A stretch of 64,000 bases of DNA from Deinandra increscens subsp. villosa (taxonomy: Eukaryota > Streptophyta > Magnoliopsida > Asterales > Asteraceae): NCBI GenBank assembly GCA_039602395.1, contig JBCNJP010000003.1:13599691-13663690 (forward strand). Reading direction: 5' to 3'. Position 1 is the first letter of the stretch. Every line of letters starts with the position of its first letter. Shown here piece after piece: positions 21,545-33,330 of the stretch. The notes below the pieces were generated by a model, which did no database searches, was not told the DNA's origin, and was given only the letters and a program-made list of their open reading frames with translations. The translations under genes were made by a program, and so were the position numbers.

Positions 21545-21830
21545 AACAATAATAACAAAAATTAAGCCGAAATCAGGTCAATTGAACAGAATAACCTCCC
21601 GATCGGAGGTTTTACAGGTAGCCGTTAAGACTACTCCGATCAAACTGAAACTGATGCGGAATTATCTGGAAACGAGACCGGTGAATCAGATCGAAGGTGC
21701 CAAATCCAGCATAATAAGGTAATAATAATTAAGAAATCAGGAAAGAAACATCGATGATTCAGATAGATTGAAAGGAAGATTGATTAGATTTGGGGCAAAG
21801 TTAAAGATGTTTGAAGGTCCGCATCAGAGA

Positions 21831-21840
21831 AATATATAGT
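21831..21840 (-). promoter_or_regulatory. TATA box of the VTT gene
   Basis: On the minus strand 'actatatatt' lies about 290 bp upstream of the ATG, with a purine/pyrimidine-mixed leader between. A plausible core promoter; the start site is not mapped. Confidence 0.5.
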
Positions 21841-22673
21841 GAGTGAAGGGGAGCCCAAATTGAGGATTTGATGTATACAGGCTTTAATTATTTAATAGAG
21901 TTTTGATTATTTATATAGTTTTATTTAAATAAATAATAAAAAAATACTGATATACACATAAACAAATACCGACTAAATAAAGCAGGTAGGTAAGTAAGGA
22001 TACTTTCGTCCTATATAATTGTTATCATTGAGTATATATTTTAAAGACATGGTTTATTTGGTAATCATTAAAATAAATATTAAAAAATAATAAATATAAT
22101 ATTAATGTAATCATTGATTATGGAATAAGTAAGTATATAGAACTTTTGTTTAAAGGTATCTTAAAGCATAATATGAATTATGTTTTATGTATATGTCTAA
22201 AGTCGTCTCTAACAGAGGTGTATACAAAGACGATTGACCTATGTTTTATATGGATTTTATAAAAAGTTTTAATTTAGATACCATATAGTAAGTATGATCA
22301 AATTCTGTTGTAGAAAAAAGTATCTATTTTAACCTAAAGCATAAATTTTTAATAAAAAGTAGGGTCATGTTCAAGCTGAAAAATGAACCATATTTGAAAA
22401 AAAAAATTGTAAATAGAAAAAGTTTTTAAATAAGATAAAAAATAAATTACAACAATAAACATAATAAAATTATAGTTTTAAAATGATATTTTAAACAATA
22501 AACAACAAATCATGTAGGCCTTCATAGTTCATATCCTCTAATATTTCACCCCAAATGCTTAAATATTAAATAACTAATTGAACTATCTTTTTTTAAAATT
22601 AGATTATTTTATTAGTTTAGATTTTAAAATTTAAAAGTTTAATTTTTTTTTTTGAAAGTAAGTGATTTCTTAA

Positions 22674-22675
<2 letters not shown>
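21841..22675. other. VTT upstream flank, no gene
   Basis: Very AT-rich. No frames or termini I can support. Confidence 0.4.
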
Positions 22676-22710
<35 letters not shown>

Positions 22711-22880
22711 TAGGTTCAAATGAGAACTTTTTATTTTTAGAACTTTTGAGAACTAAATCTCAACCACTAATTTCAGGTGGGACCACTATAATTCATGGTG
22801 GGTTTTCCATATATATAAACTAGTGGCTGAGATTAGTTCTTTTTAGTTCTCAAACCCAATTGGTTCTCAAATGATCCTCT

Positions 22881-22942
<62 letters not shown>
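22676..22942. mobile_element. (TA)n-flanked Micron-like MITE, third copy
   Basis: The core is 22706-22884, between (TA)n tracts at about 22678-22705 and 22885-22942. Ends: AGGGTTAGGTTCAAATGAGA and, complemented, AGGGAGAGGATCATTTGAGA. It is a near-palindrome: 'gagattagttctttttagtt' mirrors 'gaacttttgagaactaaatc'. Only 179 bp, with no coding content. Confidence 0.8.
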
Positions 22943-22951
<9 letters not shown>

Positions 22952-23680
22952 CAAATAATATATAAATTTTTAAAAAAAATATGGGCCCATGATGATAAAC
23001 TATGTTTCATCGTACCTCCCGCAAATGCTCAGAGCCTCCACTGATAAACGGTTGCACTCATGTAGTAGAGTGAGATTCAATAAACTTTGAAATTGTATAA
23101 AACACAAAAATTAAAAACATCCTTACTCTTTAACAAAACAAAAATTTTGAATTCCTAATTCTTGAACAAGCAGTGCTTTTCCTAGTTTGGTTTTTATTTT
23201 CTATACAGATTTGAATTATACAAAAACTATAAAGAAACTGTTGATTTTTATTTTTCATAAAGTTGAAAGAATTTAAAAACAAATATGTCGAGCCGTGGTG
23301 TATTCTTATTGAGGATGCGTTAAAGTATGAAGTTGTTTCGAAAATTTGTAACACTCAAAAATGACTAGTTAACTTATTTATTTATTAAGGAAACTATTGC
23401 AACATCATATTGGAAAGATTATCCGACCCGTACGTATTTGTTTGTGCCCAGAATGTATATGTGTCATTGTCCCTGAATCATAAAGGCGTTTAGTTTATGA
23501 ACTATTTTCTATTCTAATACATAAACGTACTAATAGTCTAATATAAAACGTTAAGGCATCAACATCTACGTCATGCCAAACTAAAATGGATGTGTGATGT
23601 TGAATGTTAATATATCCTTGAAAAATGAAGTGGTTTTTGTCTACTTCCACCAACAATTCTTAATCCTTTACCGCTATTTA
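22943..23680. other. Intergenic, no gene seen
   Basis: AT-rich. Minus-strand frames near 23130-23354 have no recognisable domain. Confidence 0.4.
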
Positions 23681-23689
23681 TATATATTT

Positions 23690-24847
23690 GAGTAAATTAC
23701 GGCTATAATCCCTGTGGTTTGCACGTTTTACGGCTATAGTCCCTAGGCTTCAATTTTTACGCCTATAGTCCCCAAGGTTTAGGGGTCTGTTACACCGGTC
23801 GTCCCTGGGGCTAACGGGCGTTAATAAATTCCGTTAAGTGTGTATGAAAAGACCATTATACCCTCCTTTCAAAACCAATTCCGTTAAGTCTCCGTCATCC
23901 TCTCTCCCCTCTCCGGCGAAATTAGCGACTCAACCCCAGTCTCGTCTGCTTCATCTATAAGCCGGCACCATTATCAAAATCAAACGGAAGGTTCAATCAC
24001 CTGCGCCGTTCAATCAACGTGATGGACGGTGGTGGTCGGTGAATCAAAACTAGATGGTTCAATCGTCGAGTGTTTTCCGATTGTACAATCCTTTTTTCCG
24101 CCTGATTTTGAAGCTTTGCGATGGTTCAATTGTTCTGAGATTGATGCCTTTTGGAGTTCGTCGGCGTAGAAGCCTTCTTTATTCCGACGGATTTTGGTTT
24201 TTTGATTGCTTTCTTTGCTCTGGTAGCTTCCCAATCAACAAGTTTCGGCAGCTTTGTTCGGCCGAGATCCATACGGATACTTTCTAAATAAGTACCACTA
24301 TATTCAGATACTTTCCATTTCAATAACGCACAATTGATTTCATCATATTTCCTTGACATCATGAACTTTTGGTGAGCACTGAAATAACAATTATCATTTA
24401 TAAAATTGAAGATGGAACTTAAAAAGTGACAGATGGATTGCCGACTTGATTTCTTGACCGGAATGACCAGAGATTTGGGATTTCAAGTTGCCGGAGACTG
24501 ACCCGATGACTAGTTTTTGTGGCGGAGGCGGTGGTGTTTGTGACGGTGACTGGTGATTGTGGCGGAGGCGGGGGTAAGTTACAGTGGAGATTAGACGATG
24601 AATGGCAGAAGATGAGGGTGGGGATAGGATAGTAATTTCATATACCCTTTTATTTTAAGTATTTTAAATATAGGGGTAGAATTGTCTTTTCATATCCACT
24701 TAACATGATTATTTAACGTCCGTTGGCCTCAGGGATCAAAGCCGTAACGAGCCGAAAAAGGTTAGGGACCCAAGCCGTAATAAACGAAATTTAAGGACTA
24801 TAGGTGAAAAACGTGCAAACCACAGGGACGATAGCCGTAATTTACTC
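23690..24847. mobile_element. Mutator-type element, perfect 9-bp duplication
   Basis: Ends read GAGTAAATTACGGCTATAAT and, complemented, GAGTAAATTACGGCTATCGT. Arms of about 190-210 bp are inverted. TATATATTT flanks both sides exactly (23681-23689 and 24848-24856). The 750-bp middle is unlike the arms, less AT-rich, with short frames and 'ggcggaggcggtggtgtttg' words at about 24521-24575. It could be captured host DNA but I recognise no domain. A truncated left arm of the same family is at 57600. Confidence 0.85.
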
Positions 24848-24954
24848 TATATATTTTTACACTATTCCTTAATTTGCCATATAATTTCAACAACAATATA
24901 AAAAGTGATAAAAAGTGATGATGTAACGATGATGAAGGCGGTGAATATCCCGCC

Positions 24955-25200
24955 TAGAGGTGAACAAAAAAGTCGGTCCTGTGACCGAAATCAGCGAACC
25001 GAATCGGTTCCAAACTGTTTTCCATGGAAGCGGTCCGGTCTCAAAAAGAACAGTCAGGCCCGCATCGATTCCTATTTCTGAAGCTCAAAACCGGTTTTTT
25101 TGGGAACCGGTTTTGGAACCGGTCCCAGAACCGGTTCTAGCCGTTGGGGAGGGTTTTCAAGATTATAGCTGTTACCAACGACTCTATAGCAGTTAGACAC
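24955..25200. repeat. ACCGGTTCC-rich element, left copy
   Basis: Starts 'tagaggtgaacaaaaaag' and carries many 'accggttcc', 'ggaaccgg' and 'aaccggtt' words. The end type and composition match the element ending 'gtgcacctcta' near 36202. A homologous phrase, 'tgggaaccggttttggaa', occurs here at about 25099 and at about 35991. Confidence 0.55.
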
Positions 25201-26650
25201 GGTTTTTGACCGTTTATTTTTTGTGTTTTTTGGCTCCCCAATTACCCTCAAACTTAGTATGAATGTAACATTTGCACTTTACCGGTTGAGAAATCTGACC
25301 CATTTTGTAAATCCGTGTTTTACCGACTTGCGAATTATTAAGAACCGGGATAATTTTTCGGTATTATAACCTAAATAATATTTTTAATTGATGAAATATT
25401 TAATTATAATCATTTGGAAATAAATTGGATGCCTCGAATTGGAGATAAAGCAATTTCGGGTTTTTACGTGATTTCGGTACGTGATTCGTCGTTTACCGGG
25501 AATCTCGTATTTGGTCACCGTATATCAAATTTAACATTTTTGTGAGTCATGAGTTGTCACACACTTGACCGAGTCGCGAATTGTTGGTGAATTACCCAAA
25601 ATCGATACGCACGTCAAAATCGACCAAAAATGTGTTATGTTTGATTAACTGTTGATCATAATTCAATATATGGTATGTTTATATTCAATTTTACTGGCTT
25701 GAATGTGATTGACACGTTGGGGAGTGAAAATGGTGAAAAACGCAAAATAAAGGACTCGAAAACAACGAATAACGAAGAAACTAGAGCGAAAACGGCGAAA
25801 TCGGTAAGACCATGGTTCGGGTGTGCTCCAAGCGTATGGCTCAGAGCAACACAAGCTCTAAGCGATACGCTTGGCATAATTTCTATAGCAAAAACCCTAA
25901 TAAACCCCCTATACAGCCATCTTAAGTCTCCATGCCCCCAATTTCACCCCTAATCACCTCTAAACACCAAAAAACGACTATAAACCCTAAGGACCCTCAT
26001 TTTTTAAGATTCCAAGCTCAAGATTGGTGTTTTCTAGATTTGATTGGTGCTGGTTTTACCCCTTTCGATATGTAATCTTAAAACCATGTGTCTAGCACCT
26101 TAAAACCTCATTCTTTCTCCATCAACATCTGAATTTTATGCATTATTATGCTTAGATCTATGTTATAGTTGATAGATCAATGTGATAATTGTTCAAAGTT
26201 TGCAACTTTATTATGTTTGGGGATGAGATCTACATGTTGCATGATGATTATGTTTAGATCTATAGAATCCATGCTAAAGTAAGCATTTTTATGATGAATT
26301 AGGGTTAAACCATCACCATGCATGTTGACTTTTGCTAGATCTTTGTATTATATGATTGCAACTTTATGCTAGGTTAGGGTTAGATCTATGTTCTTACATG
26401 TTGCTATGTTATAGATCTAGGGTTTTGACTATCAAGACTTGGTTTTTATGTTTGGAAATGATATGATCTTCAACATGTTAGATTTATGGAATTTGAAATC
26501 AAGATTGTATTTTTATGCTTAGAAATGGTTATATCTTCAACATGTACGTCATCTAGAGTTAGATCTATGTGATATGTTCACCAAGTTGCCCTTTTTATGC
26601 CATGAAATGCTTAGATCTATAATATGCATGTCATTTAGGATTAGGCCTAT

Positions 26651-28509
26651 TGTCACACCCCCAAAAATCCCACGCGCGATAACGCTCCGCGGGGAGTGTG
26701 ACAAAGCAGGATCGAACACATTAGCCATACGAACAGTCTATATGCAATTTAAAAGTCAACTCAAAGTAAAAGTGTTTAAGTATGCGGAAGCGTAAATGAC
26801 ATAAGTTGTAATAAATGTTTAAGCGCTGAAACATGTGCAACTCAAAAGATGATAAAGTTTAGATAGTTTGAAAAGTTTTAAAACTAAAATGCATGATAAC
26901 CAAGGTACAAAAGGGTGCATCCTAGCTCGTGGCAAGCAATCTAAATTAGCGACCTGAGAAATAACATGCTAAAAGGTCAACACAAAGGTCGGTGAGTTCA
27001 CAGGTTTAATATTCTGAAAACAGTTCAAGTTGTGTGAGCATAATCACTACTATATATCAGATAGCTAACTAGGCTATATACATGAAACTTTGCATGTGAT
27101 GGTCACCGAAGCTAACAGTTGTTTATAGTTTTCCTTGTTGCGTAAAGGACGAATATAACACCCGTTCGATATCCGATCGTGTCAGCGCGACTGACCCGGG
27201 TGGGGTTTGTCAAACCCAACAACACAACATCGAGACCATTGGGGCAATTCTCCTGATCAGTTATATGATGGACATAAACGGTTTTATCTATCAACAGGGC
27301 AAGAACCAGGTTTTCAGGAAAAAGAGTTAATTGAAACAGTGAGACCGAGACTCGAACCCGCGACCTCGAGGAGACGATGCGCGACCCAAACCACCCGGAC
27401 ACCTGACCCGGATGTGTTTTAACCCGACATCTATTACATTTAACACGTAACTATCACGTATCCTCCTTCTTCCCCACAAACCCTAATGTCGCCGAAGGTA
27501 TTTTCCGGCGACCGAAAAATCGAGAAAACATGAATAAACTCCACAGAACGAAACAAAATTCATGGTTTAGGTATTACCTCAAGTAGGATATGCAAGATTG
27601 ATGAGTTCTAGATGCCAAAACGTCACGAATACAAACCCGAACAATCCCGAACACATTCTCGGTTTGATCTTGGTTGCTATCAGATTGCTCGTCGATGTTA
27701 CTGGAGCACATAAATAATTCGATGGTGGCTTTAGGGTGACGTAACAGTGGCGAAAATGGTGGTTTGTGGTGGTTTCTTGTGGCCGGAAAAAAGAAAACAG
27801 GGAGAACGAGAGAAGGAGGAGAGCTGAGAGGTTGAGAGAATATTGGTTATGAATACATGATAAGGTTGATCATAGGCTTGAGGAATAAATTGCACTCAAT
27901 AGGAAACGGTCGAGAGTGGTGATGATTGGTCCGTAACCGATCATCGTCATCGGTTTTAATTTTTTTTATTTCAATTCAGACTTTTGCATTGTGGCAGAAT
28001 TGGTCCCTCACAGTTTTACAAAGATGACACAAAGTTTTGGTAACTACAAAACCAGTCCCTATGGTTTCTCTTAGGCAATTAAAACGAGGACTAAACAAAG
28101 GAATATCGACATCCATGCAACGTGTGACATTTTATAAAATATAAACTTAGACGACCACGTAAAATCATAGATAACAACCCTTAATTTTCCATTTTAGATA
28201 CACATAAAATCATAGATTTTTAAATGTAAAACTTATATATTTAAGTTATATGAAATCATAATTAATAACTTATGATTAAATCTTTAGGTTACCTAATATT
28301 ATAAAATTCTATGATTTATATAATTAAATTCACATAAAAACATAGAATATCAAACGTCTAGACTTAAGTGTATGCTCATATCACGATGATTACACAAACC
28401 CCTAATTTGCTAAAGTCAACAAAGTCAACACATAGATGCTCACACAACATTTAATACAGTTTACGTTCAGTTAAAGTCAGAAAAAGACCTGAAAAGGTGG
28501 ATTGTCACA
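26651..28509. mobile_element. Solo LTR or small LTR element nested in the 5' LTR
   Basis: Begins TGTCACACCCCCAAA and ends TTGTCACA, flanked by an exact 5-bp duplication CCTAT (26646-26650 and 28510-28514). At 1,859 bp with TG..CA ends and no internal LTR pair, it fits a solo LTR left by recombination. It contains a tRNA-like segment at 27340-27415. Confidence 0.7.
27340..27415 (-). other. tRNA-like segment, probable SINE head
   Basis: On the minus strand a box A-like 'gtccgggtggtttgggtcg' and box B 'GGTTCGAGTCTCG' are spaced as in tRNA-derived SINEs. The cloverleaf stems do not close well and no oligo(A) tail or flanking duplication was found, so it is neither a clear tRNA gene nor a proven SINE. 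Confidence 0.45.
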
Positions 28510-29746
28510 CCTATGTGTTGAATCCATCAAGATTAGACTTTTATGTTAAAAGACGATTAGATCTACATTATGGATAATATTTAGGGCTAGATCTATGATG
28601 TTCTTGCTATAAAATGTTGAAATCCATGTCCTGTATGCTTATGTATGATTAGATCGATGCTAGATGTAACCAGACATGTAATCTCCATAATTATATCTTG
28701 ACTTGATCTAGGTTTACATGTTAGATCTAGGATTTCCTTGTTAAAATTAACATGAATTATGTGCATGTTGACTTATGTGACTTTTCACATTTTTAGTCAA
28801 ATTAGACTCTTTGACCCTACCCTTAGCTTAGGATTGGACCATTAGTTATAACGTATGTATCACCTCACCAAATCACCATCGAGTCATCGAGTCAGTCTTG
28901 TCATGAAATTTGCTATTCAATCATTTAATCAATCATTTATTTATTTCTCTCCATATCTCATCTAGTCGTCGAGGTTGTTTTCGGATCTAATCATTTTGTG
29001 GCATACTTGTATTTTCCTTATCTCCTCCATCAGGTGAGGATTCATAGACTCTTTTTATTTAAACGATTTGGGGTGTAAAATGTATCGTATTAAAAAAAAA
29101 CTTAGTTGATATTCTTTACTCTAAAACTACATGCAAAATATATGATGTTATGTGTACTCTTGTATGTGGGCTTGTGTGTTTATTTATGACTGGTTTTGAT
29201 CAAGCTCGTTATCATGTTCGTACTCGCATGACATTAGTTGTAAAAGGTCGGGGTTATGGTGATAGATCTCTTGGCTTGACAAGCCCACTTGGCATGCCTT
29301 GCATGTGGTGCCTTATGATTGGAAACCTTATTGTCAGGGTTGGCTCATGCACCCCTTATGTGCTCTATATCATTATGGTTTATCATACTCGATCACACTT
29401 AACTCATTGGCTCGCATGTTTTAATCTATGTAGTACTCTAAACCTATGTTTACTAACCAACTACTCGTAGTTGACCTTTATTTTATACATGTTGCAGGTT
29501 ATGCTGTTTGATGATGTTTAGCCTTGTTGATGACACCATATGATCGCATGCGAACTTATAATGACCTAATTAATTAAGTTAATTTGTTTGGCTTTTGTTG
29601 AATTATATATTGTATTGTATTGTATTGATTACTTACGATATATGAAATGGGTTGATTAAGAATATCACAACATTAAATAGTGTTGTGTGCATTTGGACAA
29701 TCATCGCGCCGCGACATCTTCCGCCGTCGGTTGGGGTGTAACAGAT

Positions 29747-29758
29747 TGGTATCAGTTC
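29747..29758 (+). promoter_or_regulatory. Primer-binding-like site of the large LTR element
   Basis: 'tggtatcagttc' matches the first nine bases of the tRNA-iMet-type primer site and then diverges. It lies three bases after the inferred LTR end. Confidence 0.5.
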
Positions 29759-30526
29759 CACGGCTATAGGGATCTAGGTTATTAGAACCGACTTGACCTA
29801 GACTTATGCCTTAGGTGTCCTGCATGAGTGCCTCATGCATAGCATGCCTATATAATTTATATGTCCTATAATTGCTTCTTAATCATGCATGTTTAATTGC
29901 TGCCTTTATCGATTTGCACATACTTATACACAAATCACTTGAGGCTTCCTAGCCTATTTCCTTAGAAATCGTGCCTTACGTACCATCTAGGAAATTGATT
30001 TCCGATTTTATGATCTCGTCAGAAACGAGGCCTTGGTGATTGACATGTAGTAATTGGAAGGGTGGAAGCACCGGTAGTCGGGGTTTCTGATTGGAAAAGC
30101 GTTGCATACAAATTCGAATTGACGGACCTGGACGCTCATATAGGACACCCCGATGAGAGTGCCGAAACCTATTAGGCTAAAGCATGTCAAACACTATGAT
30201 CTTACTATGATCAGTCACGGTTATAGTTTCCTACTCGGGAAATGAGGGCCATTCCGTATGTTTTTCGAAAATCATTTGATTTCGTGTTTTACGCATTGTA
30301 TGTAAAAATTTCAATAATCTATGATAATCTGAGTTACACCATTTCACTGTCACATGAGTTTTACACTTAACCTTTTGTGCCCTAAATGAATTTTCAACCT
30401 AATTTTTCATTTTACATGTCGGTGATTTTACGATTTTCTCTTATGATTCTCAGTATTCTATGATTTATCAATTCAGTGGTCTCATGATTTCAAATCGGTC
30501 ACTCGCCCTCATGTACTCATTGTCTC

Positions 30527-31287
30527 ATGATTGTCTCTCTCTCTTTTCTCATCATGGATCGTCGTACTCGTCGCCGCAACCGTCGAGTGGCTCAGAAAGT
30601 TATACGACAAGTGATGGTTGTCCTCCCTGATCTAATCCAGCAAGCTCTCAATGCCAATGCAACCGTTGTAATACCCACATGTTCTTCCAAACGCCATAAG
30701 GCGTGCAATTCTTCTAAGTGCAAGGAATCTGGAAATCCTACTGATCTAACACAAGGAAACTCGGGTGTTGGGTCTTCCTCTACCAGAGCCAGCAAGAAGA
30801 AGAGAAAGGCTAAGCCTACTGCTAGGGCCACAACCCCTGATGCTCTAATTGATGCTACTATCCCCGCATCTCCTGTCACTCAAGGTGTTCCCGTTGCACT
30901 GAAAGCTAAGAAGCCCTACCTTGGACTTCACCCTTTATGCAATCAGTGCAACCATCACCACCCTATCCACCTTCCATGTTGGCAATGCAAGAATTGTGGC
31001 CTTTTTGGTCATCATGTGAGTGTCTACCACCGATCCAGCCATCTCAGGAGCACCAGTCACTAGCCAGCTCGAGCTCAGACTCAAATGTTTCAACCTGTGC
31101 TGCCATGCCTGCTCAAGCCTTTGTTGTTCGCCAGACTGCCTTTGTCTCCACCTATGATTGCTATTACTTTGGTGCTCCTAATCATATTCCGCTGGCACAT
31201 CCACTGTTAGTTACCGATAGCGCTGCCGTCAACGGAAATGTTGTCCGTGGACCCCATATTGGATCTTCCCACTCGGATATTGTATGA
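30527..31287 (+). pseudogene. Degraded gag-like frame with zinc-knuckle relics
   Basis: A frame of 178 codons (30527-31063) starts with an Arg-rich segment (MDRRTRRRNRRVAQKVI). It continues through a Lys-rich SKKKRKAK patch and then a knuckle-like CNQCNHHH..CWQCKNCGLFGHH (about 30941-31010). After a shift, a second degenerate knuckle, CYYFGAPNH, appears near 31155-31185. This order, basic region then two CCHC-type knuckles, is that of LTR-retrotransposon Gag near its C-terminus. Key Cys/His residues are replaced and the frame is broken, so it is probably dead. Assignment to a Gypsy-type Gag is an inference. Confidence 0.5.
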
Positions 31288-32866
31288 AAAATCTTATGTT
31301 AGTGCTTTCTAACCATTTGAAATCGTTGACTTTCTATGTAGTATTTTCCTTTATTTTGATGACGTTTGAAACCTTATTGTTCTATGTCTTGTGTGCACTT
31401 ATGTACCCGGATATTGTTTTCTCGTTTAGATTTGGAATCGTTTGTTCCTTATACTATCCTTATTTTTGTGTGTACGTTGGGTGAATTCTCGTTGATGGGT
31501 TCACGAGTTTACATGATGTGTGGTTACGGAATTACACACATACATGCAAACAAGCGGGTTACAGACCTACGCACACACGATTCTTCTATGTTGTTAATTT
31601 TTTTTTTCAAGTTAACCGTTTCAAATGCTTTCATTTTATACATCTCGTGTATCCTCTAGGTACGTGTGTTGGGGTGTCTTCCCGTTTGGAAATTTATGAG
31701 TTTACAAGTCAACATGTTTACGGGATTACATGTGTATGAGTTTAGGACTTTATGACCTCTCGAGTAGGAAACTTTACACACGTGCCGGTTTTAAAAGGTT
31801 TTTATTTAAGTCGAGTCTTCTTAGTCATTGAGTTATGTCTGCCCTACGACCTAACTCATCGATTTTCATGCCTTGTGTTGATCATTGTTAGAACCCTCAA
31901 ACCCTATTTCTTGCATCCTAGCATGCCTTCAGAGTTTTGTTTCGGTTATCATCTAAAACTGTGTGCTTCAGAAAATCTCTTGTTCCGCGTCGGATATCCA
32001 GGTCGTGGCAATCCTTGGCGATAAACCAGGTTGTGGGCTTAAGCCCACGATTACTTGCGTATGGAGCGCATGCATCTAGGACCTAAGATTATGGAAGTTC
32101 ATCATAATGAAATGGGAATCGGAGACATCCGAAGACACATCGGGTTTCCTCCCATTCACCAAATCGACTTTCACATTGCCTTTGTGTTGTGCAACTTTAG
32201 TTGCCAGTCACCTTATCGTCTCTAACCCTCGGGGAACCGTCCGCCTCTACGCGATCGTTTCTTCCTTATGGGTTTTGTCTCATCCATTGTGTTAACTCTC
32301 CTTAATCTGTGCCCTTCACGCGTCTCGGTTTTTGTTGTATCTAATTTGCGGTAGTGTCGGGTTCTAAATCCCATGTTTCAGCCGGCACTTCGCGGTCCTT
32401 TCCCAAATTCGTAATCGCCCTCATAGGCAGCATATGAATTTGCTCATTTCTCATCCTTGATCTCTATTGTGGGGAAACTCGTTTGTATTCAGACCAAAAC
32501 TCCGGGGTGTTTCAGCTAGTTAGGTTCGTGAATTCAGCTTTTAATTTACTCAATAGTCGATTTATGGAATCGATCTGTGCCGTTTCATACCCAGATTTGC
32601 CTTGAATTGCTTTACCATCGACTCATGATCCTAATTTTAGTCTCAGTATCCCTCATTTCATGGATTCGATCCTTTGTTTCGACTCCTAAGTTTTGCATGA
32701 CTTTGTTGATGGTTTCGGTTGTGATCCAGTCTTTCTTCACTCTATCATTATGTGACCGTTTGTTGGTTCTTAATCTATTGCATCGACTGTATTAATTAAT
32801 TCTAAATCTTTGGCCTCATCTGAATGGTACTGTGGGTGGATGTGACCGGTAATCACTATTAAGTTA
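31288..32866 (+). other. Interior of the large LTR element, no gene
   Basis: Moderately AT-rich with many short plus-strand frames (60-97 codons) of no recognisable domain. Probably long-decayed or always non-coding interior. Confidence 0.45.
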
Positions 32867-33330
32867 TGTTATTCCGTTATTCCGTTCATGTTATTTCGTT
32901 CATGTTATTCCGTTCATGTTATTTCGAGTCATGATAATCGACCTACATTATCGATATTCGGTTCGTGTTATCGGGCTCATGTATTTCGAGTCATGCTCTT
33001 CGATTCATGTTATCGGGCTCATGCATTTCGAGTGATGTTATCGGGCTCATGTATTTTAAGTCATGCTATCGGGTTTATTTCGGTACATGAATTTCGAGTC
33101 ATGATGTTCGGTTCATGTTATCAATACAAGTATTTCAAAGAGTGTTGTTCGGTTCATGTTATCGGTAAATGTATTTCGAGACATGTTGTTCGGTTCACGT
33201 TATCGATACATATATTTTGAGACGTGTTGTTCGAAATTTGTTATCGAGTTCATGCATCTCGGATCATGTAGTTCAATTCATGTCATCGAATTCATACACC
33301 ACGAACCATGTGGTTTATTCCAAGTCAGTG
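32867..33330 (+). repeat. 14/28-bp tandem repeat, TTCGAGTCATGTTA type
   Basis: Short units alternate: 'ttatttcgttcatg' and 'ttattccgttcatg' at the start, then 'tttcgagtcatgctatcggg' with 'ctcatgtatttcgagtcatg'. The basic period is about 14 bp with a 28-bp higher-order unit; about 30 basic copies, diverging toward the right end. Open frames over it are by-products of the period. Confidence 0.75.

Larger units (their letters stand above)
25264..29743 (+). repeat. Long 5' LTR with nested insertion
   Basis: Runs from TGTAACATTTGC to TGTAACA (29737-29743) just before the primer site. Without the insertion at 26651-28514 it would be about 2.6 kb. It contains many 'gttagatctatg'-type words (26150-26640 and again 28540-28740). 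'agcgtatggctc' and 'agcgatacgctt' inverted words lie near 25838-25875. Confidence 0.65.

Noticed and set aside
21233..21565. Plus-strand frame over VTT exon 1
   Set aside because: Shadow of the minus-strand exon; the minus-strand frame has the family motifs and correct splice sites.
27340..27415. Functional tRNA gene
   Set aside because: A and B boxes are recognisable but the acceptor and anticodon stems do not pair well; better seen as a SINE head.
30592..30879. Minus-strand frame opposite the gag-like region
   Set aside because: Hydrophobic shadow of the Lys/Arg/Ser-rich plus-strand frame.
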